Assembly: GCA_001972305.1 (NCBI GenBank)
Contig: BDDD01002391.1
Location: forward strand, 75,525-139,524
From: Cephalotus follicularis
Taxonomy: Eukaryota > Streptophyta > Magnoliopsida > Oxalidales > Cephalotaceae
Direction: 5' to 3'
Length of the DNA stretch: 64,000 bases
Part shown: piece by piece, positions 1 to 10,819 of the stretch
Layout: the number at the start of each line of letters is the position of its first letter
Numbering within the stretch: position 1 is the first letter of the stretch
Position numbers and translations under genes: made by a program
The notes under the pieces: model-generated
What the model saw: the letters and a program-made list of their open reading frames with translations, nothing else
Told to the model about the DNA's origin: nothing
The model's database searches: none

Positions 1-1930
1 CCCCCCCTCTTGTAGTTTATTCAGTCATGATGGTTCTTTTAGGAACCCCATTTTTCTTAATTCTAATGAAGTTTGAATCATGCATGATATTTACTTTATA
101 AAAGCACGCAGTAGAAACGTGTAATAGTTTACCACAACTATTACATTAGACATTTATTTTTCCTTTTTTCAGTAAATTTCTATTATGCATGACATTTTTG
201 TTATAGAAGCACAAAGATGATCTATGCCCAAATTTACCACAATGAATACAAGAAGTATTTGCAATTTTCATGTTCATAGCATTTTTCTTGTGAAAGCATG
301 AGGTTGATACATGTCCATATTTACCACAGTAATCACAAGAATTAATATCATTTCTCTTAATCATGGCATTTCTTTTATGATAACACGAAGAAGATATATG
401 TCCTATCTCACCACAATACTCACAAGTAATTTTCACAACTTTCTTCTTGATAGGAATTTTTTCTACGTTATTCTTTTCTATCGTTTCTTTCATTTCAAAG
501 AAATTTTGATAATATTTTACATTATTCATTTCTTCGTATCCTAGTCCCGCTTTGTCAATGACACACCTTTGCATTCCTAAGAGGTTTTCTAGCTTTTCAC
601 TACTACTAGAGAATTTTGAAAAGGTTTTCTTTAAGGCATATACTTCAACCTTAAGATTTTTCTTTTCTTCTTCTAAATGAGCTACTTCATTTTCTAGAAA
701 GTCTATTTCTACATACTTAGAGTTGATTTCCTTAGTCAAATCAATTCTTTTTAGTTCATCATTATCATTTGTCAATGTTTTGACATTTTTCTTTAGAGAG
801 GCAATCATAGAATTATATTTTTCACACATAATAATAAGTTGATCATAAGGTACCTCATATTTTTCCTCCTCCTTTTCTTCCTCGAAAGCCATCAAAGCAA
901 ATTGTGCTACTTGTTCCCGTGTGTCCTCATCCAAAATTGATTCATCGCTGTCATCCCAAGTAGTGACCATTTCTTTCTTCTTCTTCATGAATTCCTTTTT
1001 CTTAAGTTGGGGGCAATCTCTCTTGTAATGCCCAGGCATATTGCACTCAAAGCAAATGGCTTCTTCCTTTTTGCTTGACTCTCCCTTTTGATTGAATTTC
1101 TTGTTTGGTCTTCAACCAAACTTCTTTTGGTTGGCTAGGAACTTCTTGAACTTTCTTATGAAGAGAGCAAGGTCTTCATCATCATCATCTTCATCATTAT
1201 CAGAGTCTTCAATTTCGGATGATTTTATGGCTATCACCTTTTTCTTCTTTTTCTCATTCTCTTCATCATCGACTCTGTTTTGCGTAGTTAGCTCATGGGT
1301 CATTAGTGACCCTAGTAGATCCTCCAAGGGAAGGATGCTTAGATTCTTTGCCTCTTCGATTGCGGTTACCTTGGGCATCCATGATCTTGGCAAGCACCTA
1401 AGTATCTTTCTCACCAATTCACTATTAGAATATGTTTTATCAAGAGATTGTAAAGCATTTATAATGTTAGTAAATCTAGTAAACATGGATTTAATGTCCT
1501 CATCTTCATTTATTGAGAACAATTCATAGTCGTGAACAAGCATGCTTATTTTAGCATCTTTTACTTGGTTTGTACCTTCGTAGGTGACTTTGAGTCTATC
1601 CCACATTTCTTTAGCAAAATTGCAAGATGAGACTTCATTAAATTCACTAGAGTTTATGGCACAAATAATTATATGCTTAGCTTTTGCATTCATTTGTATT
1701 CTTCTCCTATCATCATCATTATAAATATTCCTAGGCTTCAGAAGAACATCCCCATTTTCACTCCTAATCGCAGGAATATTTGGACCGTCAACAATGAGGT
1801 CCCACAAGTTATAATCTAGGGATCGAATAAAGATTGTCATTTTTGCCTTCCAATGGCTATAATTGTTTCCATCGAAAAATGGGGGTTTAGAGATGTTTTG
1901 ACTCTCTCCGTTGTCCATGTTCAATGTCAT
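1..1930 (-). pseudogene. Cop1 gag polyprotein with five CCHC zinc knuckles, broken by in-frame stops
   Basis: Gag forms the retrotransposon particle and packages RNA. The start at 1930 follows the primer site by about 50 bases. Residues 1-272 are a UBN2/DUF4219-type copia gag (PPFFDGNNYSHWKAKM near the N-terminus, CLPRSW near 190), ending in an acidic stretch and a basic tail. An in-frame TGA at 1109-1111 then interrupts the frame, and reading resumes directly into the first CCHC knuckle (CFECNMPGHYKRDC, about 1020-1065). A Glu/Lys-rich coiled-coil stretch of about 120 residues follows. Three knuckles come next at exactly 29-residue spacing (Cys at about 424, 337 and 250), and after a TAA at 146-148 a fifth (CNSCGKLLHVSTAC, about 104-145). 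Several tandem knuckles are more than the one or two usual in copia gag. Confidence in gag is high; that it is non-functional is inferred from the stops. Confidence 0.88.
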
Positions 1931-1979
1931 TCTAGATCATGAAAAGCTCTAGCAATTAAGAATTATAAGCTAACCTAGC

Positions 1980-1991
1980 GCTCTGATACTA
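1980..1991 (-). other. Cop1 primer binding site (tRNA-iMet type)
   Basis: On the minus strand this reads TAGTATCAGAGC, one mismatch from the TGGTATCAGAGC complement of plant initiator tRNA-Met 3' ends. It lies 2 bases inside the LTR end, as expected for minus-strand DNA priming. Confidence 0.85.
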
Positions 1992-1993
1992 AT

Positions 1994-3356
1994 TGAATAT
2001 ACTAAAAAGGGGGGGTGAATTGTAGTATTAACTAATTTTATTAAATTTTTTGGATTTAATCAAGTTAAGCAATGAACACAAATCAAATAGGCAATCAACA
2101 ATAAAATAAATAAAGTAATTATGGAAAAAAGGGTTAGAGAAATGCAAACACAATTTATAGTGGTTCGGCAAAGATCGTGCCTACGTCTACATTCCCAAGG
2201 TCCTCATTGAGTTTCCACTAGTGTTCCACCCGAACACAATCTCCGAATATCTTTCCAGGGGCTATTCGGTGCACCTTTACAATGTTTTGTGATTGACCTC
2301 AATCACAAGGGTTCACTCCCCTTTCTTCACTTCAGGGTTCACTCCACTAAGTGTGGATTACAAAAAATGATAAGTGTTTTGTGTAACCTCTCAAAGGTTT
2401 GGTATGGCTATTTTGATTACAAGAAATTTGATTGCTCTCAACAATAAAAATTGATCTTGAAAAGACTTCTTGATGATGATATGAAAGTGTTGGATTTTTT
2501 TTCTTGATTGTCACATGCTTGAATGTTCTTGTTCTTCTTTCTAATTTCTTGTGTTCTTCTTCTTTGTAGATGAATTTGATTTAATAGCAATAATGGTTGG
2601 ACCTTGGGAGTTGATTCTTTTGTCTTGAAAGTTGTTCCTTCAGCCTTGGAAGTTGTAACTTAAGTCTAGGTAGTTGTATTTATGTCTTGAGACTTGTTCC
2701 TTCAATAAATGAATCATTAAAAATGCTGTCAAAAATTTGTTCCCCGTGCGTAAAGCGTCGACGCTGTTCCTCAAAGTGTCGCCGCTTATGTGTCCGTTGG
2801 ATATTTGAATTTGAAAGTTCTGTTCCAAGCACTGATGGTCTTGAATTTGGAGTCGACGATTTCCCTCAAAGCGCTGACGGTTTGTGTTGACCGTCGCCGC
2901 TTTGAGCAATTATAATTACCCCAAAAGTCTCTGTTTTTAACCGTTGATGTTGAGTGCTTGGCCGTTGACTCCTTGATTCAAAGCGCCGATGCTTTCTTCT
3001 GAGCGTCGCTGCTTTGGTCGAACTTATTGGCTCCAAAAACTTTTGTTTTTAATCTCTGATATAAGGCCTTTGAGCGCTGGCGCCTTAGCTCAAAGCGCTG
3101 ACGCTTTGCTTAGAGAGTCGACGGTTTGAGAAATTTCTCTTTTGCTCACAATGCTTCAACTGTTGACGCATTTCACTTGGGCGTCGAAGGTCTCACAAAG
3201 CGCTGAAGGTTTCATTGTGACCGTTGATGCTTAGACCTGCATCTGCACTTTCCTGTTTTGATTTTGCAACATCTTATCTTAACTTGCACAAAAAGAAACT
3301 TTGTTAAATACAAATATGTTATCATCAAAACTCAGATTGAGACATAAATGTCAACA
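1994..3356 (-). repeat. Cop1 5' LTR, 1363 bp
   Basis: Minus-strand sequence begins TGTTGACATTTATG and ends TATTCA, next to the primer site. The segment 2740-3240 holds a cluster of degenerate GTCGAC-centred palindromes, for example AGCGTCGACGCT at 2754-2765, with variants such as CGCTGACGCTTT and GCGCCGATGC every 20-50 bp. Outside the cluster it resembles the solo LTR at 31988-32434, for example the shared TTTATAGTGGTTCGGCAAA block near 2152. Confidence 0.88.
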
Positions 3357-4108
3357 GTCAGTCTGAGAGGACAATTCAGACTCTTGAGGATATGCTCCGG
3401 GCATGTGTTATGGATTACGGTGGCAGTTAGGATTGACATCTGCCTTTAGTGGAGTTCTTTTATAATAACAGTTATCATGCAAGCATTGATATGGCACTGT
3501 TTGAAGCCCTTTATGGATGGAAATGCAGAACTCTAGTATGTTGGTTTGAGGTAGGCGAGCAGAGTCTCCTAGGGCCAAAGCTTGTGCAAGAAACATAAAA
3601 GAAGGCCAGGGTTATCAGGGAAAGGCTCCTAACGGCTCTGAGTTGGCAGAAGAGTTATGCTGATCATGATCGACGGGATCTTGAGTTCTCGATGAGTGAT
3701 CATGTTTTCCTTCAAGTCTCACTGACTAAAGGAATTATGAGGTTCGACAGGAAAGGGAAGTTAGCTCCACGATTTATAGGACCTTTTGAGATCCTTGAGA
3801 ATGTAGGTGCAGTTGCCTATAGACTTGCCTTACCTCCTAGCTTATCAGAGGTGCACAGTGTGTTTCATGTGTTGATGTCGAGGAAATATCACCCAAACTC
3901 TTCGCATGTATTGCAGTATGAACCATTGGATCTGAGGACGGATATGAGTTTTGAGGAGACACCTGTTCAGATTCTTGACCGTCGAGTCAAGCAGCTAAGG
4001 AACAAGGAAATTGCTTTGGTTAAGGTATTATGGTAGTATCACAAGCTCAAGCAAGCAACATGGGAGCGTGAGGATGACATGAGAGCTTTGTATCCTCATT
4101 TGTTTTGA
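3357..4108 (+). pseudogene. Gyp1 pol, C-terminal integrase and chromodomain-like tail
   Basis: Translation picks up at QSERTIQTLEDMLRAC, the integrase segment just after the DGQ motif of Ty3/gypsy pol, and continues through the NNSYHASI and FEALYG motifs and a GPFEIL/RLALPP C-terminal domain. It ends in a chromodomain-type tail (ATWEREDDM, YPHLF, stop at 4106-4108). In-frame stops occur after LVQET (near 3595) and after VKVLW (near 4035), and a frame change lies near 3450. The N-terminal part is cut off by Cop1 at 3356. The arrangement fits plant chromoviruses of the Tekay/Del group; the exact lineage is inference. Confidence 0.88.
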
Positions 4109-4138
4109 TCCTAGAGAATCTCGGGATGAGATTTCTTT

Positions 4139-4151
4139 AAGGAGGGGAGGA
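4139..4151 (+). other. Gyp1 polypurine tract
   Basis: AAGGAGGGGAGGA directly precedes the LTR start at 4152, the expected position of the plus-strand DNA primer. The same tract precedes the Gyp2b 3' LTR and, inverted, abuts the Gyp2a LTR at 5732. Confidence 0.85.
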
Positions 4152-4354
4152 TGAAAGCCCTAGATTTTTATATGTACGGAATGGTATGCATTATTGTTTG
4201 TACTTATACAGTATTGTACAATATTGTATTGATGGATGGCATGGATTGTATATGATGTATACTATTTTCCACTTTTATGTCTGTTTAAGGGTTATGGGGG
4301 TTTAGTTGAACGTCAATGTAGATTATGGGATTTTTGCCTAAAGGTACCTATTTT

Positions 4355-4364
4355 TATATATAGG
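4355..4364 (+). promoter_or_regulatory. TATA-like box in Gyp1 LTR
   Basis: TATATATAGG about 200 bp into the LTR, followed by a purine-rich untranslated-type region. Position and sequence fit an LTR promoter; activity is inferred. Confidence 0.5.
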
Positions 4365-4964
4365 CGGTTCAGCTCTTTCTATTATCATTTTCATTTCTCG
4401 TTCAATTCGAGAGAGAGTGTGGGTTAGAGAGAGAAAGTGGGTAAAATCAAGCAAGGAAAGAGTCTTTGGGATCTTGACAGAGTGTAGAACAGGAAGAGAG
4501 AAGCAGAATAAGGATTCAAGCAACATATTCTCCGTTCTCAACCAAATTTAGGTAAGTTCTACATATGCTTTGATCTGTATCTTATGATGGATTTGCATGA
4601 TATTATGGTTATGGATAGTTGTATGCATGCTAGGTGGATAGACTAGGGTATCTGTTATGGCTTTAAACGGATTGAAATGGGAATCAAAGAGAGAATTGAG
4701 AGTTTAGGATCATAGGCCTAATTCCTTTTCTCTCTAGATTCATGGATTATGGGTACGTATCTGAAGGGTTAAAGTTGTTTTTAACTTACTATCGACCTTA
4801 GGGGCTTATAGCTACATTTGGATCAGATTTTAAATGGATTTAAATGGTTTTAAAATGGATTTTTTAGCTTGTGCGACTAACTGCCTGCTGTTGTCAAAGC
4901 GCAGACGCTTTGGACAAAGGCTTCGATGCTTTGAGCGGGATAACTGTCGACGTTTTAACGCAAA

Positions 4965-5731
4965 TGTCACACCCCGTTCCACAAACAACATATATAAGTG
5001 GTGGCAATCAACATATAAATCCGGCTTATGCAATTTACCATAAATTTAAAACTTTCTAAATCCGTTAACATCTTGCGGAAGCATTTAAATATAAGCCGAA
5101 TTATAACGTAGCATGCATCCCATACTACATGCTACAACAATAAACATCATCAAAGTTAACTGCCCTCAAACGGAGCATGAACAATATTCATTATTACAAC
5201 TTTTCATTTATTACAATGATCCATTAACATTTCTCATAAGTAAAAACAACATAAAACTCCATTCGCTCCACGGAGCTCAACAGTAACAATCCGCTGCATC
5301 AACCTGAAATCAATCTGAAACTGTAGGGGGGTTAGCGTTTGTCCTCACTCGGCTAAGTATAAATACAGTTCGGTTTCAATGATAATGCATGTCATGTATG
5401 AATGCAAAGTGATGCAGTACGGTATATATAACAGTATATACATATATGTATCTATATATGCATATACACAATACAGGTGCAACCCGTTAGGGCTACATCA
5501 ACACAATCACGGTCATGTCCTCAGCGGACCAGTCACAATCGTGTCCTCGAAGGACCGAACAAACCATCAGTTATGCCTCAGCGGCCAACAATCCAGTCCG
5601 AGTCAGATATCTACCACCCGTAGGTTGGTAGTATCACATATCGATGCTAACCGGCACGTAGGCGGGGAAAGCTCGACGATCGTACACACACCAATTTCAT
5701 AATAATTATTTATGAAATTCGGGGCGTTACA
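4965..5731 (-). repeat. Gyp2a 3' LTR (767 bp, internally deleted)
   Basis: Minus-strand TGTAACGCCCCGAATTTC start, GGGGTGTGACA end. After the first 55 bp or so it jumps to a segment matching the distal part of the long Gyp2b 3' LTR (Gyp2b from about 33.3 kb on), so about 2.5 kb of LTR is missing. It includes the family landmark TAGCCGAGTGAGGAC (on the plus strand near 5340). Confidence 0.85.
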
Positions 5732-6090
5732 TCCTCCCCTCCTTAAAGAAATCTCGTCCCGAGATTCCCTAGATTAAACATGTGAAGGTAGAATGCCTTC
5801 ACTTCTCCCTCACATTCCAAGTGGCTTGCAACCACAGCTCATCCACATCAAACAATTCATAACCATACGATCCATAACCATATGGTTTACGACTGCACAT
5901 TCTGTAACCGCACTGTATCCATTCGATATGTGACCATACTTTATCCATCTCACTTGGTCTCCAAGAACCCAACATATCACATATTATTATTCCGCAACTT
6001 CAAATAACTCCAATTAGCACTCTATCAATCATATCACATTGCGGAATAATCAATCGAATACATTTCAACTCTTATAATTTCCCGAAAATC

Positions 6091-6131
6091 GGGCATGAAG
6101 TATTCGTTTACAGGACTATGCCCCCTGTAAA
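6091..6131 (-). other. Interleaved complementary arms, copy 1 (pseudoknot-like)
   Basis: On the plus strand GGGCAT (6091-6096) pairs with ATGCCC (6118-6123), and TTTACAGG (6107-6114) pairs with CCTGTAAA (6124-6131). The arms cross rather than nest. Read on the element sense strand, the 8-bp stem comes first, with a 10-base loop crossing it. Seen directly; folding in RNA is inference. Confidence 0.55.
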
Positions 6132-6288
6132 GAAAACACAATTTATATATTCACACTCCCGAAGGAGGAATCAACAGTTCACAATTGGGCTCAGCCCTCA
6201 ACAACCACAATTTAGATCCGAATCATCATTCTAACATCTCAAGTGATGAATCCATTCAAATCAAACTCTTAAGATTTCTCGAAATTTC

Positions 6289-6331
6289 GGCATGAAGTAT
6301 TTGTTTATCGGACTCCATGCCACCTGATAAA
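6289..6331 (-). other. Interleaved complementary arms, copy 2
   Basis: GGCATG (6289-6294) pairs with CATGCC (6316-6321), and TTTATCGG (6304-6311) pairs with CCTGATAAA (6323-6331) with one bulge. The second stem differs from copy 1 (ACAGG versus ATCGG), with matching change in the partner arm. Confidence 0.5.
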
Positions 6332-7290
6332 CCACAGTTTGTATATTTTGGGGGTCTAACCCTCATATCTCATCACAATCTACATGCTGGGGGCTCCGCC
6401 CACACCAGACAACATCAAAACTAAATCAAGTATATCATTTGCATGCGGAAGGACAATCCTTTCAATACCCACAATGATGGGTTTGATCATATCCAATAAT
6501 ATCATACGCATGCGAAGGATAATCATGTCAGAACCTCGAATGATGAGTCTGATCATATCCAGTAATATCATACATCGATCAAATGATGCACTGCCACATG
6601 TCGGCAGGTCCAATACATCAACACACATTTATATTCACGCACTGCCACAAGCCGGCAGGTCATATAATGTACAATAACAAGGCTCAAAATATCAGTTCCC
6701 TTACTTTATTCATAGAACACAAGATAGGCTGGAGAAATATAATTTCTTACCATGCGCTTGTCTTGACTAATCACTGTAGCTGTCATATGAACCTGAACCT
6801 GACCCACTTCATTTCAATGAAACGGTCAACAGCCAATGGCTGTGTACAATATACAAATGCAATGAATGCGTGCCAGGGTGTAGCAGATATATGTGTAATG
6901 TCAATCATGTAAGATGCGTACATAGCATAAGCAATGTGAACAATGTCATTTCACATTTATACAGGTCATAACACAATACGTCATCAGTAACTCTACCATA
7001 TACAATCATCCGGGGCCTTTCGTCCCGTATCAATCCATGATTGAGATATATCCAATACATTTCAAATCCGTTTACGGTCCATAGCCGTTTACGGTCTATA
7101 CAATCACTAACCGCTCAACAACGGTTCATTCGATCACTATCCGTTTGATAATGGCCCATAACAATACGATACGATCGATAACAATACACTAGCCAACCAT
7201 AACCATCTAATCAATACAGTTACGATCAATAACAGTACGATGCACTTTTGACAATATAAGTAAGCTTTAAAAGTGAGAGCGAAAGCCTTA

Positions 7291-8042
7291 CCTCTCATGA
7301 TGCTTTTACCGGTATCTCTACGCCGCTCAGGCGACAGTGAGTCGACTCGCTGAGTCGACTCATTCAATTGATTCCGGCCGTTTCCGGCCGAATCACGCCG
7401 CACCAGTGGTTGAAATGGGTAGAGCTAGTCCTCTACACCAAAACCCAGGCCACCCGCGACGCTAACGACGCCAGGAATCGCCGGGAAATGGGCGCGACAG
7501 TGACGGTCGGGGAGAAGAAAAAAGAAGAAAAAGAGGAGAAGGGGGAGGAGGTTACCGTCGGTTGGAGGCCCTGGGTTGACCGGCGTGCTCTCCCGGTCCG
7601 GTAGCTGCCTCCGGCGTCCTCTCCCGACCTCTGCTCCGGTCTCTCTCCCAATCTCTCTCGTCCTCTCTCCCAGATGCAGGCGCTTTGTGCGCCTGCGTTC
7701 TATTGATGCACGGGCGCGTGATGCGCCCGTGTGTGCATGTCTCCCCCCTTTATTCTTGCTTCCTCCTTAGTATTTTCTGGTAAAATACTAAGGTACGGGT
7801 CCCGATTTTTCCGCAAATCGCGACATAAATCATCCAAACGACCACCAACATAATCGCAATAAAAATGCGAACATTCGGACTTTATTGTCGCGCATTAAAA
7901 ATAGATTTTATTAGCCGTCTTAGCAAACACGATTACGACTTAAATGCGTAATGCCTTTTTATTACTTCGGGCTTATCGATTTTATTACGATCGTACACGC
8001 ACCAATTTCATAATAATTATTTATGAAATTCGGGGCGTTACA
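7291..8042 (-). repeat. Gyp2a 5' LTR, proximal part only
   Basis: Homologous to the first part of the Gyp2b 3' LTR (30354-31100), including the CGACGGTAAC block near 7550 and paired GAGTCGACTC palindromes (7339-7348, 7351-7362). The GC-rich section 7380-7740 encodes no recognisable protein. The distal half with the primer site is deleted; the exact break near 7290 is approximate. Confidence 0.75.
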
Positions 8043-9366
8043 GCAAACCTGTTCACGCTTAAGGGAAAATGGACAAACTGTCGATGCTTTCGATTAAAGC
8101 GTCGATGCTCTGTGTGTTGTATAAATGGCTGACGCTTAGTGCATGCATCGACGCTTAAGGCATAGGGCCTTAACCGTTGATGCTTAGCATTATAGCGTCG
8201 ACGCTTATACGCTAAGCGTCGACGCCTAGCACGGAAGCGTTGATGCCTAGCACCATATTCTAGCCAAATCACACTGTTTTCAATGGTTTTCACCCCCCAA
8301 ATGGTTTTCTCTTCAAATGGATTACATAGGAAGCCTCCCTAAGGCCTTGTAGTATATGGAAATCCTCTTTTAACATCTTTAATCTTCAAATCAACTTTCA
8401 AAGTGATTCTTTAAAGAAAAGTTTCAACAAAAGCGTTTTATACAAATGGTTTTCAAGAATGGTTAGGATAGCTCAATTGGGACATCTGGACGCGGATATC
8501 CTAGTTGGACTTCCTCTCCATTGTTTTACAAACTCCGATAGGGACTAAGAAAATGGTTATGGAAATGGTTTTCGAAATGGTTTTGACGGATGGATCCTAT
8601 GTGATCCTTTATGGTCAGGTCCCTATGTTTTAAATGGAAATATGGTTATGGGCTATGGGTCTGGTACGACTATGATTGATGGATTGTTATGATCGAGACC
8701 TTATGGGATAACCCATTCATAATCTTCATTTCTGTCATGAAGAATTATGGATGTAGGCCATATATATTATGGATATGGATTCCGCCCTTTTTGGGTGACC
8801 TACGAGCATCACCGCATTGTGGAGTGACATGGTATGGTATGATATGGCATGGTGTTTAGCATAAAAATATGTTATTTTAAATGATCTATTTGTTATATTT
8901 TTATGCTTGGATCAGATTACCTGGGTTGTTTTTAATTGTTTTGCAGGTACAGCGAGAAATGAGCAAAGTGTAGCAAAATTGACTTCAACTGGCACAAATT
9001 GCAGTTGAAAGCGTCGACGTTTTCATTATAAGCGTCGACGCCTATTTTTAAAGTGCTAATGGTTCAATTTAAAGCGTCAACGCTTTGTGTTTCTATGCAC
9101 CATACCACCTTCGCTTCTCAGCTCTGCTTAGCGTTATTTTGTGGTCTTCTATACTTTTCTTCAAAACTCTCGCGATACTTTGTGGTTTGCACAGTTCAAC
9201 ACCTCATCTCTGGCCAGATAAGCATTTCAAGTCTGTCTCATACTTGTATTCCATGCTTTGCTATGCCATATTTATCATGCTTGGAAAACAATAGTTGGTG
9301 CTCGGCATCTTTGCAGGTTTGGTTAGTCTGGTCTGGTGCTCTGGTATTTACTAGTTGGCTCCTCTA

Positions 9367-9440
9367 CTCGGTATGCTTGGTCTGATTACTACTTCAAGGT
9401 CTGCTCGGCATGCTTGGTCTGACTACTACTTCAAGGTCTG
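9367..9440 (+). repeat. Two tandem 37-bp repeats in Ath1 LTR
   Basis: Units start at 9367 and 9404 (CTCGGTATGCTTGGTCTGAT versus CTCGGCATGCTTGGTCTGAC) and differ at two sites. Confidence 0.85.
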
Positions 9441-9891
9441 CTCGGTGAGTCCATTTCATGCTCTGTCCTCATTGCATGCTTGCATTCTCTGGTTTGGCAT
9501 TTCAAGTTGGTACTTCAAGCTCAGCTCGGCAAGTTTGATTTTTACTTATTAAGTGCCGACCTTCATTCAAACTATCGACGCTTAACAGCTTAAGCGTGGA
9601 ACGAAGTTGCATTCACATTATTAAAGCGTCAACGCTAAAGCAGTAAACCGCCGACGCTTTGCTCGATACCGTCAACGCTTAGCACTTGAAATCGTAAAAT
9701 TTAAGTAACGAAAAGCGCGTATCTCAGCTCTTTAAAGCGCCAATATTCAGAATCAACATGTCAATGCTTAGCACTTGATTCAGCTGACAAAAACAGCAAA
9801 TATGGAAAGTTTTAGATGGTTGTAATATTTTCCTTAATGGATTACATAGGTTAGATTATTTTGTTTTCCATTTTATGCATAATTGTAATAG

Positions 9892-9900
9892 TATAAAAGG
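9892..9900 (+). promoter_or_regulatory. TATA box in Ath1 LTR
   Basis: TATAAAAGG, a good plant TATA box, about 1.04 kb into the LTR and followed by a stretch resembling a transcribed leader. The matching site in Ath3 is TATATAAA at 48354. Confidence 0.6.
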
Positions 9901-10208
9901 GGAAGGCAGCCTCCAAACTGAATGTTGTGTGTGTAAGCTTTGGCAGCAACCCTCTAGCCGTTTTCTTTTTCTTTCTTCTTCAGCAGTTTATTTACAATGT
10001 TTAGTAGCTAACTTTTCAAGGTTTTTAGGGTTAGAACAAAACCTAGATTGTATTGATTCAACTCCATCAACAAAAATCCTTGAAGTTTTGATTTGTTCTT
10101 CAATTATCTGCCTTCAAACATACTTTGTCTGTCTGATTAAAATCCACGAACACTTTGTTGGTGAATAAGAACGTTGTTGAATGAATGGTTTTTAATGCAA
10201 TCAATGGA

Positions 10209-10361
10209 GTCTACTCATACGGTTTGTCACGCCGAACACATTCCGTATAGACATAGCATGTCTACTCATACGATTTATCGCCACTACCACACTTAGTATA
10301 GACCTATCATGACTACTCATACGATTTGTCATCGCAGTCACACTCCATATTGACCTAGATG
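10209..10361 (+). repeat. Three 51-bp tandem repeats in Ath1 LTR
   Basis: Each unit opens G(T/A)CTACTCATACG and closes near CGTATAGAC, so a unit carries an ATACG/CGTAT dyad. The array recurs in Ath3 (42385-42490, 48640-48795) and inverted in Ath2 (about 49640-49815). Confidence 0.8.
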
Positions 10362-10819
10362 CCGTTGGTTACCAAGGTTTGAGCAATCAAGTAAGTGAGT
10401 TATTCAATATAATTTATGGTGATTTTCTATTCCCTAAAACCGCTTTTATCTTGCTTATTTTATTTACTGTTATTTATTGATTTGTTAGTTAATAGATTGC
10501 ATGCTTTAATTTTTGTTAGCTTTCAATTCAGAAACATTAACCATTGACGCCTTGCTATAAAGCGTCAACGCTTTCAGTGCCTTTGTTTTTTCCGTAAATG
10601 CTTAGTGATAAAGCGTCAACGCTTTCAGTTCCTGTTTTAATAGTTTATTTCTTGCATGTTTAGGAGTAGTTTTCATAATGGAACCTCGATTGTTCATACT
10701 TCGCCTATGTTGAATAGATTAAAATTAATTTAGCTTGTTTCCTAGCGTTCGACCTGTTACTGTACAACTTTGCACTTACGGTATAAATTTAAAACATTCA
10801 AAACCGTGAACAAGTTTTT

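Larger units (their letters stand above)
1..3356 (-). mobile_element. Cop1: Ty1/copia element, 5' part (LTR plus gag), cut by window edge
   Basis: In minus orientation the element runs 5' LTR (3356 to 1994), primer binding site, then gag toward position 1; pol and the 3' LTR lie outside the window. The left end of its LTR (TGTTGACA on the minus strand) abuts in-frame gypsy integrase sequence at 3357, so Cop1 landed inside the Gyp1 integrase gene. The first five host bases, GTCAG, would be the target duplication, but the partner copy is off the window. A short diverged solo LTR of the same family sits at 31988-32434. Confidence 0.9.
5732..7290 (-). other. Gyp2a interior: non-coding, conserved with Gyp2b
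   Basis: Adjacent to the LTR, the inverted polypurine tract and a scrap of pol tail (ATWNVRE, near 5810-5830) are recognisable. The rest has no convincing protein but matches, inverted, the Gyp2b interior at 29118-30120 and the 30-bp repeats at 25801-26010 (counterpart near 7060-7190). It holds two motif copies with interleaved complementary arms (6091-6131 and 6289-6331). Conservation of non-coding sequence between two copies suggests a non-autonomous LARD-like family. Confidence 0.75.
4965..8042 (-). mobile_element. Gyp2a: pol-less gypsy element, minus strand, TSD GCAAA
   Basis: The element is bounded by GCAAA at 4960-4964 and 8043-8047. On the minus strand it starts TGTAACGCCCCG (8042) and ends GGGGTGTGACA (4965). 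The order is 5' LTR, non-coding interior, polypurine tract and 3' LTR. Both LTRs have lost parts: the left one is 767 bp, and the right one keeps only its first 750 bp or so and lacks the end with the primer site. It carries no pol beyond a scrap of the C-terminal tail. Gyp2b is a fuller relative. Confidence 0.9.
4152..8852 (+). repeat. Gyp1 3' LTR, split by Gyp2a and cut at its right side by Ath1
   Basis: The LTR begins TGAAAGCCC after the polypurine tract. Its own sequence is 4152-4964 and 8043-8852. A TATA-like TATATATAGG lies at 4355-4364, followed by a GA-rich leader. GTCGAC palindromes occur at 4890-4960 and resume at 8050-8260 (AGCGTCGACGCT at 8194-8205), so Gyp2a inserted inside the cluster. 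The stretch 8270-8850 is AT-rich with short ATGGTTTT repeats and no gene. The true right end is not seen, because Ath1 interrupts at 8853. Confidence 0.8.
8853..10812 (+). repeat. Ath1 5' LTR (1960 bp)
   Basis: It contains a TATA box (9892), GTCGAC palindromes at 9010-9080, 9580-9780 and 10545-10625, a 37-bp tandem pair (9367-9440) and a 51-bp triplet (10209-10361). The last 100 bp match the Ath3 LTR ends and, inverted, the Ath2 LTR at 49253. Confidence 0.88.

Noticed and set aside
8270..8850. ATGG(T/A)TTT-rich stretch as a possible gene or satellite
   Set aside because: No stable period and no frame; treated as AT-rich LTR sequence of Gyp1.
9053..9552. Open frames with hydrophobic stretches in the Ath1 LTR
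   Set aside because: Inside LTR repeats, partly a 37-bp tandem repeat; no homologous frame in Ath2 or Ath3.
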